DNA of 64,000 nt from Brugia malayi (lineage: Eukaryota > Nematoda > Chromadorea > Rhabditida > Onchocercidae): positions 5,135,001 through 5,199,000 of the forward strand of contig NW_025062476.1 in assembly GCF_000002995.4 (NCBI RefSeq). Reading direction: 5' to 3'. Position numbers and translations under genes: made by a program. Within the stretch, counting starts at the first letter, position 1, and every line of letters begins with the position of its first letter. Positions 24,385-37,300 of the stretch are shown here, piece after piece. Below the pieces are notes generated by a model. It made no database searches, was not told the DNA's origin, and saw only the letters and a list, made by a program, of their open reading frames with translations.

Positions 24385-25785
24385 ATCATTGAGCAGGGGG
24401 ATGGAGGGCTGAGACAGGCACTAGCAGATTGGCCAAGTGAGAAGAGCCGAGTAATATCAGTGGCCTGAAAAAAAATTCACTGGTCAGAACAAATGTGAAA
24501 CCTAACTTTCCGGATGTTTTTTTTTTCTTTTTTTGTAACCATTCGAATTTTATTATCTTTTACTTTTAAATACTGCTTCTTAAATGTTAATAATTTCTCA
24601 CCTGGAATGGTAAGTATCCTCTTCTTTCCCCACCCGTCTTTCGTTGACATGGCCGCACATCTTCAGCTGTTGTTCTTTATGCGGCAGTGAATCCGGATGG
24701 TAGCAGGAGATTCATAATTGATTAGTCTGCTAACTTCTAGATGAATCAAAAAAAATCGTTTTGAAAAACTAACTGGAAATTCTGATTAGAAATACTTACC
24801 GTCCTGTTTGTGTGTCCTTGAGACGTGAATAAGCAATCTTTCAATGTCCCAGCCTGTCGCAGATACCACACACTGAAAATAGAAATGATTAGAAAATAAT
24901 GTCACACAAACTGTTTCTAAAACATCCATATGGGAATTTTGTGACCATTTTGACGTATTTGAACGAAAAACTTTTCATAAATATGATTTTATCATTATAT
25001 TCTTTTGAAACATTATAGACATAAAACCACTTCTAACGTTATTAAAATTATGAATTACTGATGTTGTTATTCCCTTTGCCCACCGTGTATGGTTCCGTTT
25101 GCGGCACTAGCAACTTCCGTCGGAGCTGCGGAAAGTCCCCTAAATCAGCGGAGTGAAATTCTCCCGGTGATGCCGCAACCAACGATTCATGCGAAAACCG
25201 GAATTTTAATCGTCCTCGTTATTCTGAAATAGTTTAGCTTGAATTATTTAGCAGCTAAAGTTAATATTGCTCTAGTTATTACTTTATTTACTACATAGTT
25301 ACTATACTTATTTGAGAAATCAGAGTTTACATGACGAGTCGCAAGTCGATTTAACCGGTTCCGCAACGATACTTGTCTCCATCGATGCTGCTGGCTTTTA
25401 CTCTCATCATCTGGCAGAGGATTCCACTGTGCTCCTGACAGTTAGTTCTCGGCGTCATCGTCACTTTCAGGCAGAGCGGCGCACTCTGCCTCTTCTTTGT
25501 TAAATGTCAACTCCTGAAGTACGGGCTTCTTTTCATTTCGTCCTTCGTCCTCCAAGCAGTTAAGAGTAAGTTTTCAATCTGAAAAGACTGTGTTTTACAG
25601 TCTTATTTTATCTTAATCCTTATTCATGACAAAAGGAAAAGAGAATTACCTTCTTTTCGCGCACATATTCCTACTATGTATTATAGTTCCCTTTCTAAAT
25701 GCTTCTAAATGCAACATCGGAAATATCCGGATGTGCTGGATTTTGTTCGCCGGATCTGCTCATTCTATAAAATAGCAAGTTAACC
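24385..25785 (-). other. GC-rich spliced locus of unknown nature (non-coding RNA or decayed gene)
   Basis: Several blocks are clearly richer in G+C than their surroundings and are bounded on the minus strand by good splice sites: about 25765-25650 (donor GTAATT), 25581-25331 (acceptor TTTTCAG, donor GTAAAC), 25223-25083 (TTTCAG), 24872-24800 (TTTTCAG, donor GTAAGT), 24736-24602 (ATCTAG, donor GTGAGA) and a block beginning near 24458 (TTTTTTTCAG). Individual blocks have open frames of coding look, for example L-P-E-S-D-D-D-A-E-N and W-N-P-L-P-D-D-E-S, but that same frame has a TAA between them. I could not join the blocks in one frame. I recognise no protein family. Either the transcript is non-coding or an old gene has decayed. 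Confidence 0.35.
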
Positions 25786-27735
25786 AAGTATTAACCAGAT
25801 ACAAATTGATGATAAAAATTAATTCCCCTTAAGTCCCATTTTTTTTGTAATAAAATTGATCAAAATGGCTCACCAAACATCAAATACCCTACGATTTTTC
25901 TTAAGCTCATTTCTAATTTAAGAAAAAAAAGTATGCAAGAATCATTTATGTAAACATTTCCTGCTTAAGTAATGTTCTTTCAGGCTCTGAGAAATATGCA
26001 AATATCTTATTGAATGTACACAAAACCTTTTGTTCTTCTCAGGGAGTATCATTTAATCACTTTTCCGATCTCTAATACATCCCAATTTGATATCATCATA
26101 CCATGCTCGTTGCCACTGCTTTTTTATGCAGTGACCGAAGCGAAGCAATTGCTTTCTCTCGCTTTTTTCTTTTCTTTTAATGCAAATTTTTGCTAAATTC
26201 CTTAACTGAATAATTGAGTAATGGATAGCCAAATAAACAATAATTGCAATTTATTACTTTCAGTATACCATTATTGGGTAATTTTATATGATTCTTCCAG
26301 CAATTCATTTTTCCTTATTTTAATCTCTACATTTTATCATCGTTAGTTAATTATATATTTATACCATTATGGAAGCAATTAGGTAGTCCAACATCGCAAT
26401 GGAATTATTGCTTACTACGTTGAAATCATGTCCATATTTCTTATGTATTTTTTTACTAAGTTATGGTTGTATTAAGAATCATTCAGTTTTTCATTCCCTT
26501 TTTGTTTCCATTACATGCCTAAATAGCATTTGATTATTTCCACATGAATCGTTTGTTTTGAGGTATGATGTTGGATAAAAAATTATTGATCAAGCTATTT
26601 AGCTATTATTAATTTTAATTGCTATGAACAGAATTAATAATTTCTAGTTGTTGTGATACCAATTCATTTGAATAACAATTTATAATAATTATGCATTACT
26701 ACTTCTCATCCTTTGTTAATAATATATTAATTTTGTCTAATTTTTCTGTTTTGACTAAAGTTTGAAATTTTGGGGTTAAAATGTTAATGGTGGGTGATAA
26801 CAGTTATTCAAATATCGTGAAAATTGCCCATATCATATACGTTATGGACTATGGAGAGTATTCCCTGTTCTCATGGGACTTTCTTCCATTTCACCAAATT
26901 AAATAACTTCCGGTATTTCTCGAAGCTAATAGATTACCTGTGGTAAAACAAATATTGAAATGTTTCTCCGCATGTCTTTCTCATTGAAATGTTCTTTTTT
27001 TGAGATACTAGAAGATGCAAATCAATAACTCGAATTTATAAGGCTCCTTCCTCCTTGAAATATTAATCTAAGTTGATATGATTTTCAATATACCACATTT
27101 AGTGTACCCACTAATCGAAAAATTCGGCAATAACTATATTTTGTCTCGCAATCTTCCCACTGTGATTGACACTTCCTGAAATTGATCTTTCGATTATATT
27201 TTGGAGAATTTCAGACAGCCTCATCCTTTTGTAGTTGTTTTTAACTTCCGACAATCTTGACAGCGAATTTTTGAATTTTGAACAACATGTAGGACTACAA
27301 TTAGGCTTCTGTTGTACTTGCTAATGTACACTCTAATTACAGTAGGTATCTGTAATTTAAAAATTTTTTTAAAGTGGCTTTGTAAATTTCTGGCTGCTGA
27401 CGTAACTGCTGAAATTATAGCAAAGATATTTGTGTGATTGAAGAAAATATGAATGCTTTATTTAAGAAAAATCTTCTAGAATAACAGCATTTGTGCGTCA
27501 ACTTAAACGTTTCCAGTATTTTCCGATGCTCAGATCTCAAGAAAGATCTGAGCTTTTAACGACATACGTATAAAATCAATGCAATACGTATAAAATCAAT
27601 GCAAACGTAAACGAATCACAAACGAATTTTTCAAGTTGAACTGAAAAAAAAATTAATTTTCTGATTTCATCATTACTTATGTTTATTATTCCATGTTCAT
27701 AATAACAATACAAGTTAACCAATCAATAGGTAGCA
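25786..27735. other. Intergenic region 3' of rpn-9
   Basis: A/T-rich DNA without a supportable gene. It includes a short direct duplication of about 20 bases at roughly 27563-27604 (two copies of ATACGTATAAAATCAATGCA) and presumably the rpn-9 3' UTR at its right end. Confidence 0.5.
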
Positions 27736-30613
27736 TCATGTTTTCGTCAGTATTTCTCTGGCATTATTACGAACAATAGTTTCCATTCCTTCAACTTCAG
27801 CACACCAGGCTCCAATACGATCACTCATTGCCAGGATCTAATTTTGGAAAATGTAAAACAAGTTTACGTATTAGGTTTGATGAGCAACCAACAGTTTCAG
27901 TGATAACCTTATTTCAGATTTCATTATATAAATCATTAATAATTAGAGCTCAAGAGATTTTACAAGTTGCATAACTTTAGGAAGCAGAAAACAAATGTCT
28001 AGCTTCAACTTCGAAATACAGAAGAAAGTGGAGGAAAAGAAAAAAAAATAAAAGTACCTGTTGCGGAGAAAGTACTCTTGGCTGTACCCATGTAATATTA
28101 ACTAGTTCCTCCACTTGATCAATTGAACCTTGCACTAGTCCTTTACTTAGTGCTCTCATTACAAGAGCTTCAACTCTATTAAGATCAATCTGGGCTTTTT
28201 CAGCAATTTCTTTAAATGAGATGTATCGTTCTTTTGATGGACGAGCCAAAGCAATCTATAAATTTCGTGAATGAAGTTTCGAAGTCTAAAATTGAAATAA
28301 GTTTATACAAAAATTCTGTGGCTAAATTCCCAACTATATCAGTGGTGAGTTAAAAAATATTGAGCAAACGAATTACCTCCATCAAACTCAATAAGCGAAT
28401 TTTATCTTCCAGAAGGTCCTGATGATCCTTCAAATCATCCCATTCGGCCCATTGTGGACGATATTCATTAAATTTATTAAGATCGCCTGCATTGAAAGCG
28501 TATAATACATCAATGATCCATTTTTCACGAGTTCCTTCTAGCGATTTCAGGATCGGATGTGCCAGCTATAATTAAACAAAACCAAAATTTATTCCATCAT
28601 GTATCAATAAGGCTTCCAGTATTTGCAGAATGAAATCTGAGAGATATTCATTGCAATACAAAATTTAGCATAAAAGAGAAGGATGAGCTGAATTGAGAAC
28701 AAGGCATGATATTTAAAAATATAATATAATTGTAAACAAAAAAAAACGAAAATTCATTGGAAAAAGGAACTTTACCAATTCGCCAAAATTGTAAACATTA
28801 TCACCCAGCAGGGCAGCAAATCCTAGTAATACTGCTTGCAATTGCTTCTCAGACTGCGGTAACTTTGCTTGATCTTCACAACCCAAATAACGTAAGGCTT
28901 CACGATAATAGCCAGCGTAGTTACCAATTTCCTTTAGATAAATAGACGAAACCTAAAAAAATTTCATACTTTCTACAACGATTTCTAATCTCTAGAATTA
29001 AAAAATTGACGGTCATTCTGATTTCCAAAAAAAAAAAAAAAAAAAAAAAGGAGAAAGAAAACCTTATAAAAGGGTCCGTGTACTGGTGTAACTCCGGGCA
29101 ATTCGTCTAGCAGTATCTGAGTTTCTTCAATCATTTTCTAGAAAATAAGGATTTTTCAATTTTTATAATGGAAAGATGATCAAATATAAGAATAACAAAG
29201 TACTTTTAAAATGTGTTTAACTTATACATTCATGCTTTGTAATAAAGTAAAAACAAGCTGAATAGAAGAGTAGCAGTTAGTACCCTCACGACTTGAATGT
29301 CGACGCAACGATCTTTGGAGTCTTTATGCATCAGACGTAACTCAATCTGTCCTGTTCGCACACGCACTACAGCTTGTTTTTCTTTCGAAATTGTCCTTTC
29401 AATTTTATTCAAAAACGCAAATGCAGCATCTCTATCTACAACAAATAAATTACAATAATATTAATATTTCAGAAAATGTATTAAAGAATATGTCTCGTTT
29501 CATTTTAGTTTCAAACCTTACATTTTCGCTATTGCCATTCCCTCTAGCTTATCATGCTTGCCAATATAAAAACTTTGTCGTAATTTATCATAGTGAAAAT
29601 TTCTTAAAGTAAGGAGATATTATTCATTATTTAGTTACATCAATAAAATAAATGGCCAAATTCCGATGACTGCATTAAATTAAATTCAGTAAAGTTAATA
29701 CTTCAAAAGTTAATTTCAACAAACTAATTTATTACAGACTGAACGAAGATGCCTTTTAATTCTTCAGATATTACTGATCTCTACTAATCAACATTTGAAA
29801 GGAAATGGCAAGGTTTCTTATTTTTTATGAATACTTCTTGTACTGGCAATAACATGTAGGGTAGTAAAGAAGGCAATACCGTAAAAACCAATCCACTACC
29901 ACTAAACCATAATTATGCTCATGAATGATAAAATTCCTCACTTTTTACAAAAATTGATTTTGCTACCGGAATGACAATTTCAACAAGCTGTAACGGATTT
30001 ATTCGATGCTCAAATTCATTGATGAAATTATCATAAAATTCTTTCAAATCAATTGTTTGGATAAATGCATCATTACTTATTACTTTCCGCAATTCCACAG
30101 TTAACTGATGCCAAAGCCTGGAAAGTCAATTTCGAATAACGTGGAAAGATGCTATGATGTTATGAAGATTTTGGCCTAATTTGGGCACAGTTCTCCGTGA
30201 ACACCACAAAATAACGAGATTATCTGCTAAGTAAACTATAAAAAGTTTGTTCTAAAAGGGAAATATAATCACAAACATAAAAGAATAACAATAGAGATGG
30301 AGTTAAATAAAATGCTGGAAAAAATGGAAATCTTTCAATAATACCACTTCTTTCAAAGCTAAATTATTAGCTTACTCTACATAGAATTAATTTTCTAATA
30401 AAAATCTATCTCTGTTTGGTGAATAAATCTGAAATGCAACATTTCTTCTAGAAAAACCAGTACACAATTTACAATCTCTTAGTTACTTATTCGTTATGAC
30501 GCAAAAGTTTACTTTCTGAAATAGAGTTGTTCGAGCTTTTGCCAAATATCAGCAATAACATCATGTGAAACACTTTTATTTTTCACCAAATATGCTTCAA
30601 CTCTTTCCGACAT
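27736..30613 (-). CDS. rpn-9: 26S proteasome regulatory subunit RPN9 (PSMD13), PCI-domain lid protein
   Basis: RPN9 is a structural subunit of the proteasome 19S lid. Eight exons: 30613-30513, 30117-29942, 29435-29284, 29137-29063, 28952-28776, 28565-28377, 28255-28058 and 27837-27736. Phases match and give 389 aa (human 376). Recognisable pieces are L-W-H-Q-L-T near the N-terminus, N-E-F-E-H-R-I-N-P-L-Q-L-V-E-I, L-P-G-V-T-P-V-H, Y-Y-R-E-A-L-R-Y-L-G-C, and a C-terminal PCI/winged-helix region with I-S-F-K-E-I-A, A-L-V-M-R-A-L-S-K-G-L-V and T-W-V-Q-P-R-V-L. The start ATG (30613) follows a T-rich stretch typical of a short leader. The exact end of exon 3 is ambiguous by two codons (GTC/GTGAGG or AGG/GTACTA). 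It is transcribed divergently from the DSN1-like gene. Confidence 0.95.
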
Positions 30614-31548
30614 TTTCCAGTAGTTCGATTTTGATTACTGTTTAGATTTGCAATAACCTGAAATAATGAGAATTCTAATATCTGAAAATTGTTTACATTA
30701 GCACAGCACTAAATGCAACTTTTCCATAGAATTAACATAATGAAAATGTTACAAAATTAAAGCTACAAAATTACTTTAAATGACAAAGTGACTGAACCAC
30801 TCAAAATTAAGTATCTGGTACTAATTAACTTAATGAGTCACATGTATATGTATTGTGTGTGTAACTATGTGTGACATGAAGCAATACTGACAAAGATTAT
30901 CCTAATTTCTAAGTAAAATTATTGACGCACAACAACATCTCGGACAAAGCCACCGAAAATAATGTTTGAATTGCATAAACCTGTGGCAACTTGAATGCAA
31001 ACCCAACATGTGTGTATTGCCGCGGGAAATTTGAATGTTTTCTTAGTCGTCGTTGGGGAGGGGGGAGAGGGAGGGAAGTTCGAGGGAATGGTCGAAATAG
31101 CCATTTAAATTATTTAAACATTTTCAATTCAAAATATTAGGAGAATAACTGCTCACAATAAGCGTTAAAAATTAGGAGTCAATTTAAGAGACAAAAAAAA
31201 AGTGATCGAAATAAGAAGCACTCAGAATAGCGGTATATTTTCTAGTTTTGCTTGGATTTAAACTCTTACTATTTTATCATTCTTTATCATTTAAAATAAT
31301 TATTATTGTCATCATTTCACTAGTATTTCACGCAATTATCATCAAAATTTGTTAAAATGCCATGATCAGTCTGATTGATATTTGTACGAAATGATTGCAG
31401 AAAAGAAATATGACCGATTAGCATCTTTATTACTCTTATTTTTTGTTTCAATTGCAATATTTATTTATACTTTATCTCAGTCTTTTTCTCTCTCACATCC
31501 TTCCATCTCTTATTCAAAAATTATGCAAAAATTCAGTTAGTTCTCCCG
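30614..31548. promoter_or_regulatory. Divergent promoter region (rpn-9 / DSN1-like gene)
   Basis: The 935 bases between two start codons pointing in opposite directions must contain both promoters unless transcripts start further away. It includes a strongly purine-skewed G-rich block (31055-31075) and an acceptor-like TTCAG shortly before the 31549 start codon, which may be a spliced-leader site. No other motif stands out. Confidence 0.6.
31055..31075 (+). promoter_or_regulatory. G-quadruplex motif
   Basis: Four G runs of 4, 6, 3 and 3 bases separated by short loops (1, 3 and 1 bases) satisfy the usual G3+ quadruplex rule. Such a block is rare in DNA of this base composition. It lies within the divergent promoter, about 0.44 kb from the rpn-9 start codon and about 0.47 kb from the other. 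Confidence 0.6.
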
Positions 31549-33208
31549 ATGCAACTGGAGGATAATTCATCATCTTTGCGATCATCAGTACGAAGTTACC
31601 GGTCGTCAAGATTAAATGCTGTTAGTAGTGAGGTAAGAATTGCTATGTGAAGAGTAAACAATTCAAGAAAAATAAATTGTTACTGTTAATTATTATTACC
31701 ACTATTATTGTTATTTATTATTACTATCAATCATCATCGTTATGATTTTGTTCGTCACTGTTATATTCATAGCAATAGTTACTAAATTAATATCAGTTAC
31801 ATTACTGCGAGATTCTGTCTAATTAATCATCATATATATATATTTATTTTCAGGCTAGCGATAAAAGACGTTCTGTTCGTGGTCGGCGTTCAAGCATGTC
31901 TGTAAAAGAAATTGTAGATGGTACTGAAGTTACTGTAAGTTCAGAATTGAATTGAAAGATAACATTTGTTATGATATTGATTATTCTCAATTCTTTTTGT
32001 TGCGCAAATTTTCTCCAAATCCATAGCGGAATTCTGGAGGAGGGGAGGGAGAGAGCAAGCGAAGTCATTAAACGGACAGACATGTATCTGTTTTGCTAAC
32101 AATTTTCTATAAAATTCCATCATAATTAATTGAATACATTTTATTTTTTTTTATTCTAAAAAGGCTTGATTTGATTTTCTGGGAAGTAGTACATTGAAAA
32201 GATCTTAGCATTAACAAATGATGTATTTTGGAAGGCATTGTTACTTATAATCTTGAAGTTATCATCCTAAAAGGAATTATGAACATTTTTTAGAAAGATG
32301 TGATTATTGGAGACGACATGGCTAAAATAGATGAAGGACATTCTTCTCTTGTGTCTGCAAAAATAGCTGCTATAGAAGAAGAAGAAAACCATTTGATGAA
32401 TTATATGGAAAAATTAAACAATGAAAAAGAACAATGGGATAAAATGCTTCAGAATTATGAGAAGAGTGCCGATATTGCAAAGAAGTTCGTAATCTCATAA
32501 AATCAGTTAATTGATTTAAATCGTTATATTTATATCAGTATTGATGAACTATTTTGATAATCGTGTTCTTTCAAATTAACATAGACATTTGAACAGAAAA
32601 TAATGTAGAAGATAATAATTAGTAAATGTTGAGCTGGAATGTCTTCTAATTCCAAGATGGAAGAATTGTTTTTGATTATTCTAACTTGAGGTGTAATTTT
32701 TTTTTTTTTCTTGTGAAATCCTTTGAACAAGTACATTTACAGAGAGGTGGATAAACCGATTCTATTTAGTCCAAAGCGTATAGAAGAAGTACGCATTGAG
32801 TACATGGGTATCAGAGACGCTCCATCATCCATCGAAATTGCTCTAGCAATGAAGCCATCGTTGCAAAAGAAAGCTGAATCACAGGTTTATCTTGAAGTGA
32901 TTTGTGCTAGATATTAAAGAAAAAAGAATAGGAATTCCAAATTTGAAAAAAATCATCTTTGCTCTGGTAGTCCTAAATTTTACCAATTTTTTCAGGTATT
33001 ACAAAACCAAAAGCTGAAAGCAGAGATAACGGTTGCTGAAGAACGACTTCATCGATTGCAAGAAATGATCAAAATACAAGAAAAATATTTGAATTACCAG
33101 AGCAAAGATGAGCTTTTAGCACAAAAAGCTGAATGTGATGCTGTTCTCTTGCAGATTGAAAACTGGGTGACAGAGCATGGATTTTCTGAACGTCTTGCTG
33201 CTATTTAA
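31549..33208 (+). CDS. DSN1/KNL-3-like kinetochore protein (Mis12 complex)
   Basis: Five exons: 31549-31632, 31854-31934, 32294-32484, 32743-32884 and 32996-33208. Phases match and give 236 aa. I assign it to the DSN1 family because residues 32-47 read K-R-R-S-V-R-G-R-R-S-S-M-S-V-K-E, close to the basic Aurora B-regulated motif of DSN1. The segment following it (M-N-Y-M-E-K-L-N-N-E-K-E-Q-W-D-K-M-L-Q-N-Y) also resembles the DSN1 helical region with its conserved Trp. The C-terminal third (about residues 167-225) is a predicted coiled coil. In that family the protein anchors the KMN network to centromeric chromatin. The first exon is Ser/Arg-rich. Length and similarity are modest, so another coiled-coil protein remains possible. 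Confidence 0.65.
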
Positions 33209-34324
33209 AGCTGTCAATTGATATCACAATCTTTTCATAGCTGCTTTTTTTGATATATTTCTTGCTTTTCTTATTTTTTTTGGAATTTCGTCATTCTCAT
33301 ACTAATATATGGTATGCGTGAGAGCTGCTTAAAGTTTTTTTGACAGTTATGTTCCTCTTCAATTAATATCTGCCAATGTAAATTTTATTTAAATCTAATC
33401 TATGTGTAGCTTTCGGATATGATTCAGAAGCATATAAATCGTAGTGGAGTAGCAAGTGGGATGATAACTTGTCGATAACTAAGATTAATATATCAGCTAT
33501 AAAAGAAAGAAGTAACAGGAAAAATGTATATTGAAAGAAAAATGATGAAAATTTGTGACATCATAATTTTTTAAATTGTTTGATTATTTGAATAATTGCT
33601 AGTTATATCTTGCAGAATAGAAATTGGGCCACAATTGAATGAACGTTTCAAATTATTTCACTGATTGATATTTTAAAATTCTTGAAGATTTCTTTTCATT
33701 TAATTAGAGTATTGATTCAAAAAGGGAAAAAAAAGTATTGCTAAGTTATGTACAACGTTTTTGTTTGGTATATATACATGACATCCTCACATTCTCTTCA
33801 ACTTTCAATCTGTACCCAATGATTCTGTTCTGATGAATGTGATATGTGTTTGGGCTTTTATGATGTCAAACAAAATTAAACATTCTTTTTTTTTTTTTTC
33901 AAGAAGCCAAAATATTATTTAAAGAATCTATGAATATTGAAAAGGTGCCATAAAATAAAGTCTTTCATCAATTAACAGATTTATGAGTATCAGACATTTC
34001 TTATCTCATAAAGAGTTTTTAATTCTTTTGAATAAAATATGAAAATTATTGTATTAAAAAGCCGAATATATGATAACATTATGTGTATGTGAAAAATTAA
34101 ATTTCAGAAATATAATCTATTTTCTACTTTATTCAAGTCTTCAATTGAATTATTCAATTAGGATTTCTAATAGTATTCAAAACAAGAAAAAAAAAGGATT
34201 CAGGATGTATATCCGAGAAGAATATGAGAAAAATAATCAATATATGGTATCCATTTTGTTTCCTTCAATATTTCAATATAAAACTTAAACAAAATCAATT
34301 GATATTTCTCTTTTAAAGTTGCAA
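33209..34324. other. Convergent 3' intergenic region
   Basis: About 1.1 kb between the stop codons of two genes facing each other. An AATAAA near 33955 on the plus strand is a plausible poly(A) signal for the DSN1-like gene. Nothing else is visible. Confidence 0.5.
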
Positions 34325-37300
34325 TCATTCAATTAAATAATTATCATGAATTATACGCTTCCATTTTTTCAACAATAATTGCAAAGCATGTATATTCAAA
34401 TTATTAGAATCCGGATTTGAACTATATCCATTAATTAGCAAATATGGTACTTCCGATATACGATTCGGTGTAGCAGACATTGTACGATGAAATGCTTTTC
34501 GTTGCAATTGTATACCACGTTCCGAATCATAACATCGTCTACAAATTTTTTCTTTTTTGTTATGTTTTCAAAAAGAAAAAAATAATAATTAAAAATACAC
34601 TAATTTTATTTTTTATTTGAAATTGATAAGTAAAAGATATTCAGTTTAATTAAATTTAAATTGCAATGAAAAAAAGAAATTTGAAAGAAAGCTTTTTCAT
34701 GCTAACTAAATGATAATATTTTTTCTTTTTGCAATAATAATTTTTAGAATTCATTCTTCTCGGTTTTTTTTTTTTTATTTTTAGAAAAGTAAGGGAAAAA
34801 AAAAGAAAAGCAAACCTAATTCGTCGATAATGATTACGAATAAAACCAGAACAATATTGAAGTGCTGATTCAACATTTGTATCAATGAGTGATCGCTCAA
34901 AACAGATAATAAAAGCTAATGCATGCTTCATTTTTGCATATTCTAATACACAACTTTGTAATTTATTAGCATTACATTCAATTGGTCCATGATTACATCG
35001 TATTGTACCATCCTAAAACTTATTTGAATTTATTCATTAAATGAAAAATAGGGAATTAATAATTTTTGATAAAATTCTCTATCTCTTGCTGTTAATTAAA
35101 GTTCAAACGAAAAAAGAAACAAAAAGATTTATATTGCTTTTCTTTTTATTTTATTTTTTCAAGAAAAAAAATTGTTAATTTATTTATCCTTTGATTTATT
35201 TTGTAAATTTGCAATTTAAAAATTATCTTTAATTAAAGCTTGAAGCAAAAAAAATCAAATTTGTTTTATTAATTTTCAATTAGAAAACGTAAAAATTCAT
35301 CTTTTTTTTGAAAAAAAAGTGATTTTTTAAATGAATTAAATGGTGTAATCATTTTATCATCTTATTATTACATATCAAATTTTTTAATATTTATCAGATA
35401 AAATTTTTTTTATATCGAAGAAAAAAATCATTCTGTAAAAAATTAAAAAATTTTTATTTTGTAAAAAAATGAGAAAAAACTATATAACTAAATAGAATTT
35501 ATTATATGCAAATATATAATTTATAAAAAAAAAAAATAAATTTCCACATTTATTTAATAAAGAAATTATTTCATTTTTTCCCTCTTTATTTTTATTCGTA
35601 TTTAATCATTAATGAGAAAAAATAATTAGTAATTTTTAATTAATTTTTAATAAAAACTAATATATATAAGAACAAATTTTTTAGTAGTGCTGTCATTGCT
35701 TAACAATGAAACATAAATAAATAATAAATAAGGTAAATAATGAAAGAAATTACTTATTTGAAAAATTATTGAACACAGAAATATTATTGTACATTTTATA
35801 TTCAATTTTTAGCAATAATATATGTTAACAATGAAAAGCAGTTCAATAGTTTATTAAATGTAATGAAATTTTATCAATTTGACTGGTTGTTATCAATAAT
35901 CAGTCATTAGCATATAATTTATTTTCCTTTATAACTATTCATTTTAAATATTATTTATTCAACAAATTTTACAACAATAATATTTTATTATTAATTTTGT
36001 TTCCTTTTTTTAAAACAATCTCTCAAAATTTTATTTATATTTTCTTGATATAAAAAATGACATTTTTTTTTCCTTTTAAATTTATCTAACAAATTTAGCA
36101 TTTCTAATTTTTTATAATTTTTTTATTTTTTTATATTTTCATTTTTGTTTTTTGGTTTTCATTTTTTTTTAAATTCGTTAATATGTAAGCTGTAAATTTG
36201 GAAGGTAATGATAAAGTGTAAAATGATAATTTATTACTAAATTTGAAAATGTAAGATAAGAAAAAGATTACAAGGGAAGTGGTTGTGCTTAATTTTCCGA
36301 ACAATGAAATGATTTATTTATGCTACAGCTGTTTCAATTCTTATGCTTTTAAAATTTTTTTGAAATTGTGATTACTTTTTTCTTTCAAATTATGAACTAG
36401 GAGCTATAATTTGTTTATGTTAATGTTATCATAATCACGCTAGGCATTTTCTCGTGCTTATCAATTACTGATAGAAAGTGCTACGAAGCTGATAAAGCCC
36501 CCGCGCTTCATTGTGTAAATATCAATTTATTATTAAAAATTTGATCAGTTTGAAAAATTCTGCTCAAAAATGCGCAAGATTGAAGATTCTTTTTTTTTTT
36601 TTTTTTTTTTGAAAAACTGTATTAAATGCAAATTAATAAATTAAATAAAATTTATTTTCAATAAAAGTTTAGGAAAAAAATTTCGGCGAGGAAATTATCC
36701 TTTAGAGAGTCAATAATTAATATATGAATTATGAATTAGAGAATGTTTGCTATTATTTACCTTTTTTTTATTCTTTTCATTTAATTAAGATAAAAAAAAA
36801 AACTGGAAATTTGGTTTTTTTTCTTTTCTGTTTTTGTTCTTTTTTGAATATGTGCGATTTTAATTAGCTTAAATTATAGAAAAAAGAAGAAAATAATTTC
36901 TGTCAAAAAAGAATGTATTATTTGTTGAAGATGCTAAAAGCTATAATAAATTACAAATTTCTGCTCTTTTTTTTCTTTCTCATTCAAATTATTTTTAGTT
37001 TGTTTTGTTTACCAATGCAAACATTAAAGACTGGTTTACCTTAAAATTAAAAGAAATGAAAAAAGAAAAAAGAAAATTGGAATGCAGTAATAATAAATTT
37101 AATTTTATGAGATACTTTGTTTTGTTGTCACTTTTTCCCAAAATTAATTAGTTTAAATGGATTTTATTAAATATTTTGAACAGATTGCTTCCTATTATTA
37201 TTACTCAAATTTAATTTTACAGAATGCAAAAGGTATTTTGCTGGAAATATTTAAATCAATCAATTAATCAATAAATTAATTTATCAATCGGTCAAATAAT

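Noticed and set aside
30919..31104. 61-residue minus-strand frame with Pro-rich segment
   Set aside because: The Pro/Ser stretch is the complement of the G-rich promoter block and the frame has no other support.
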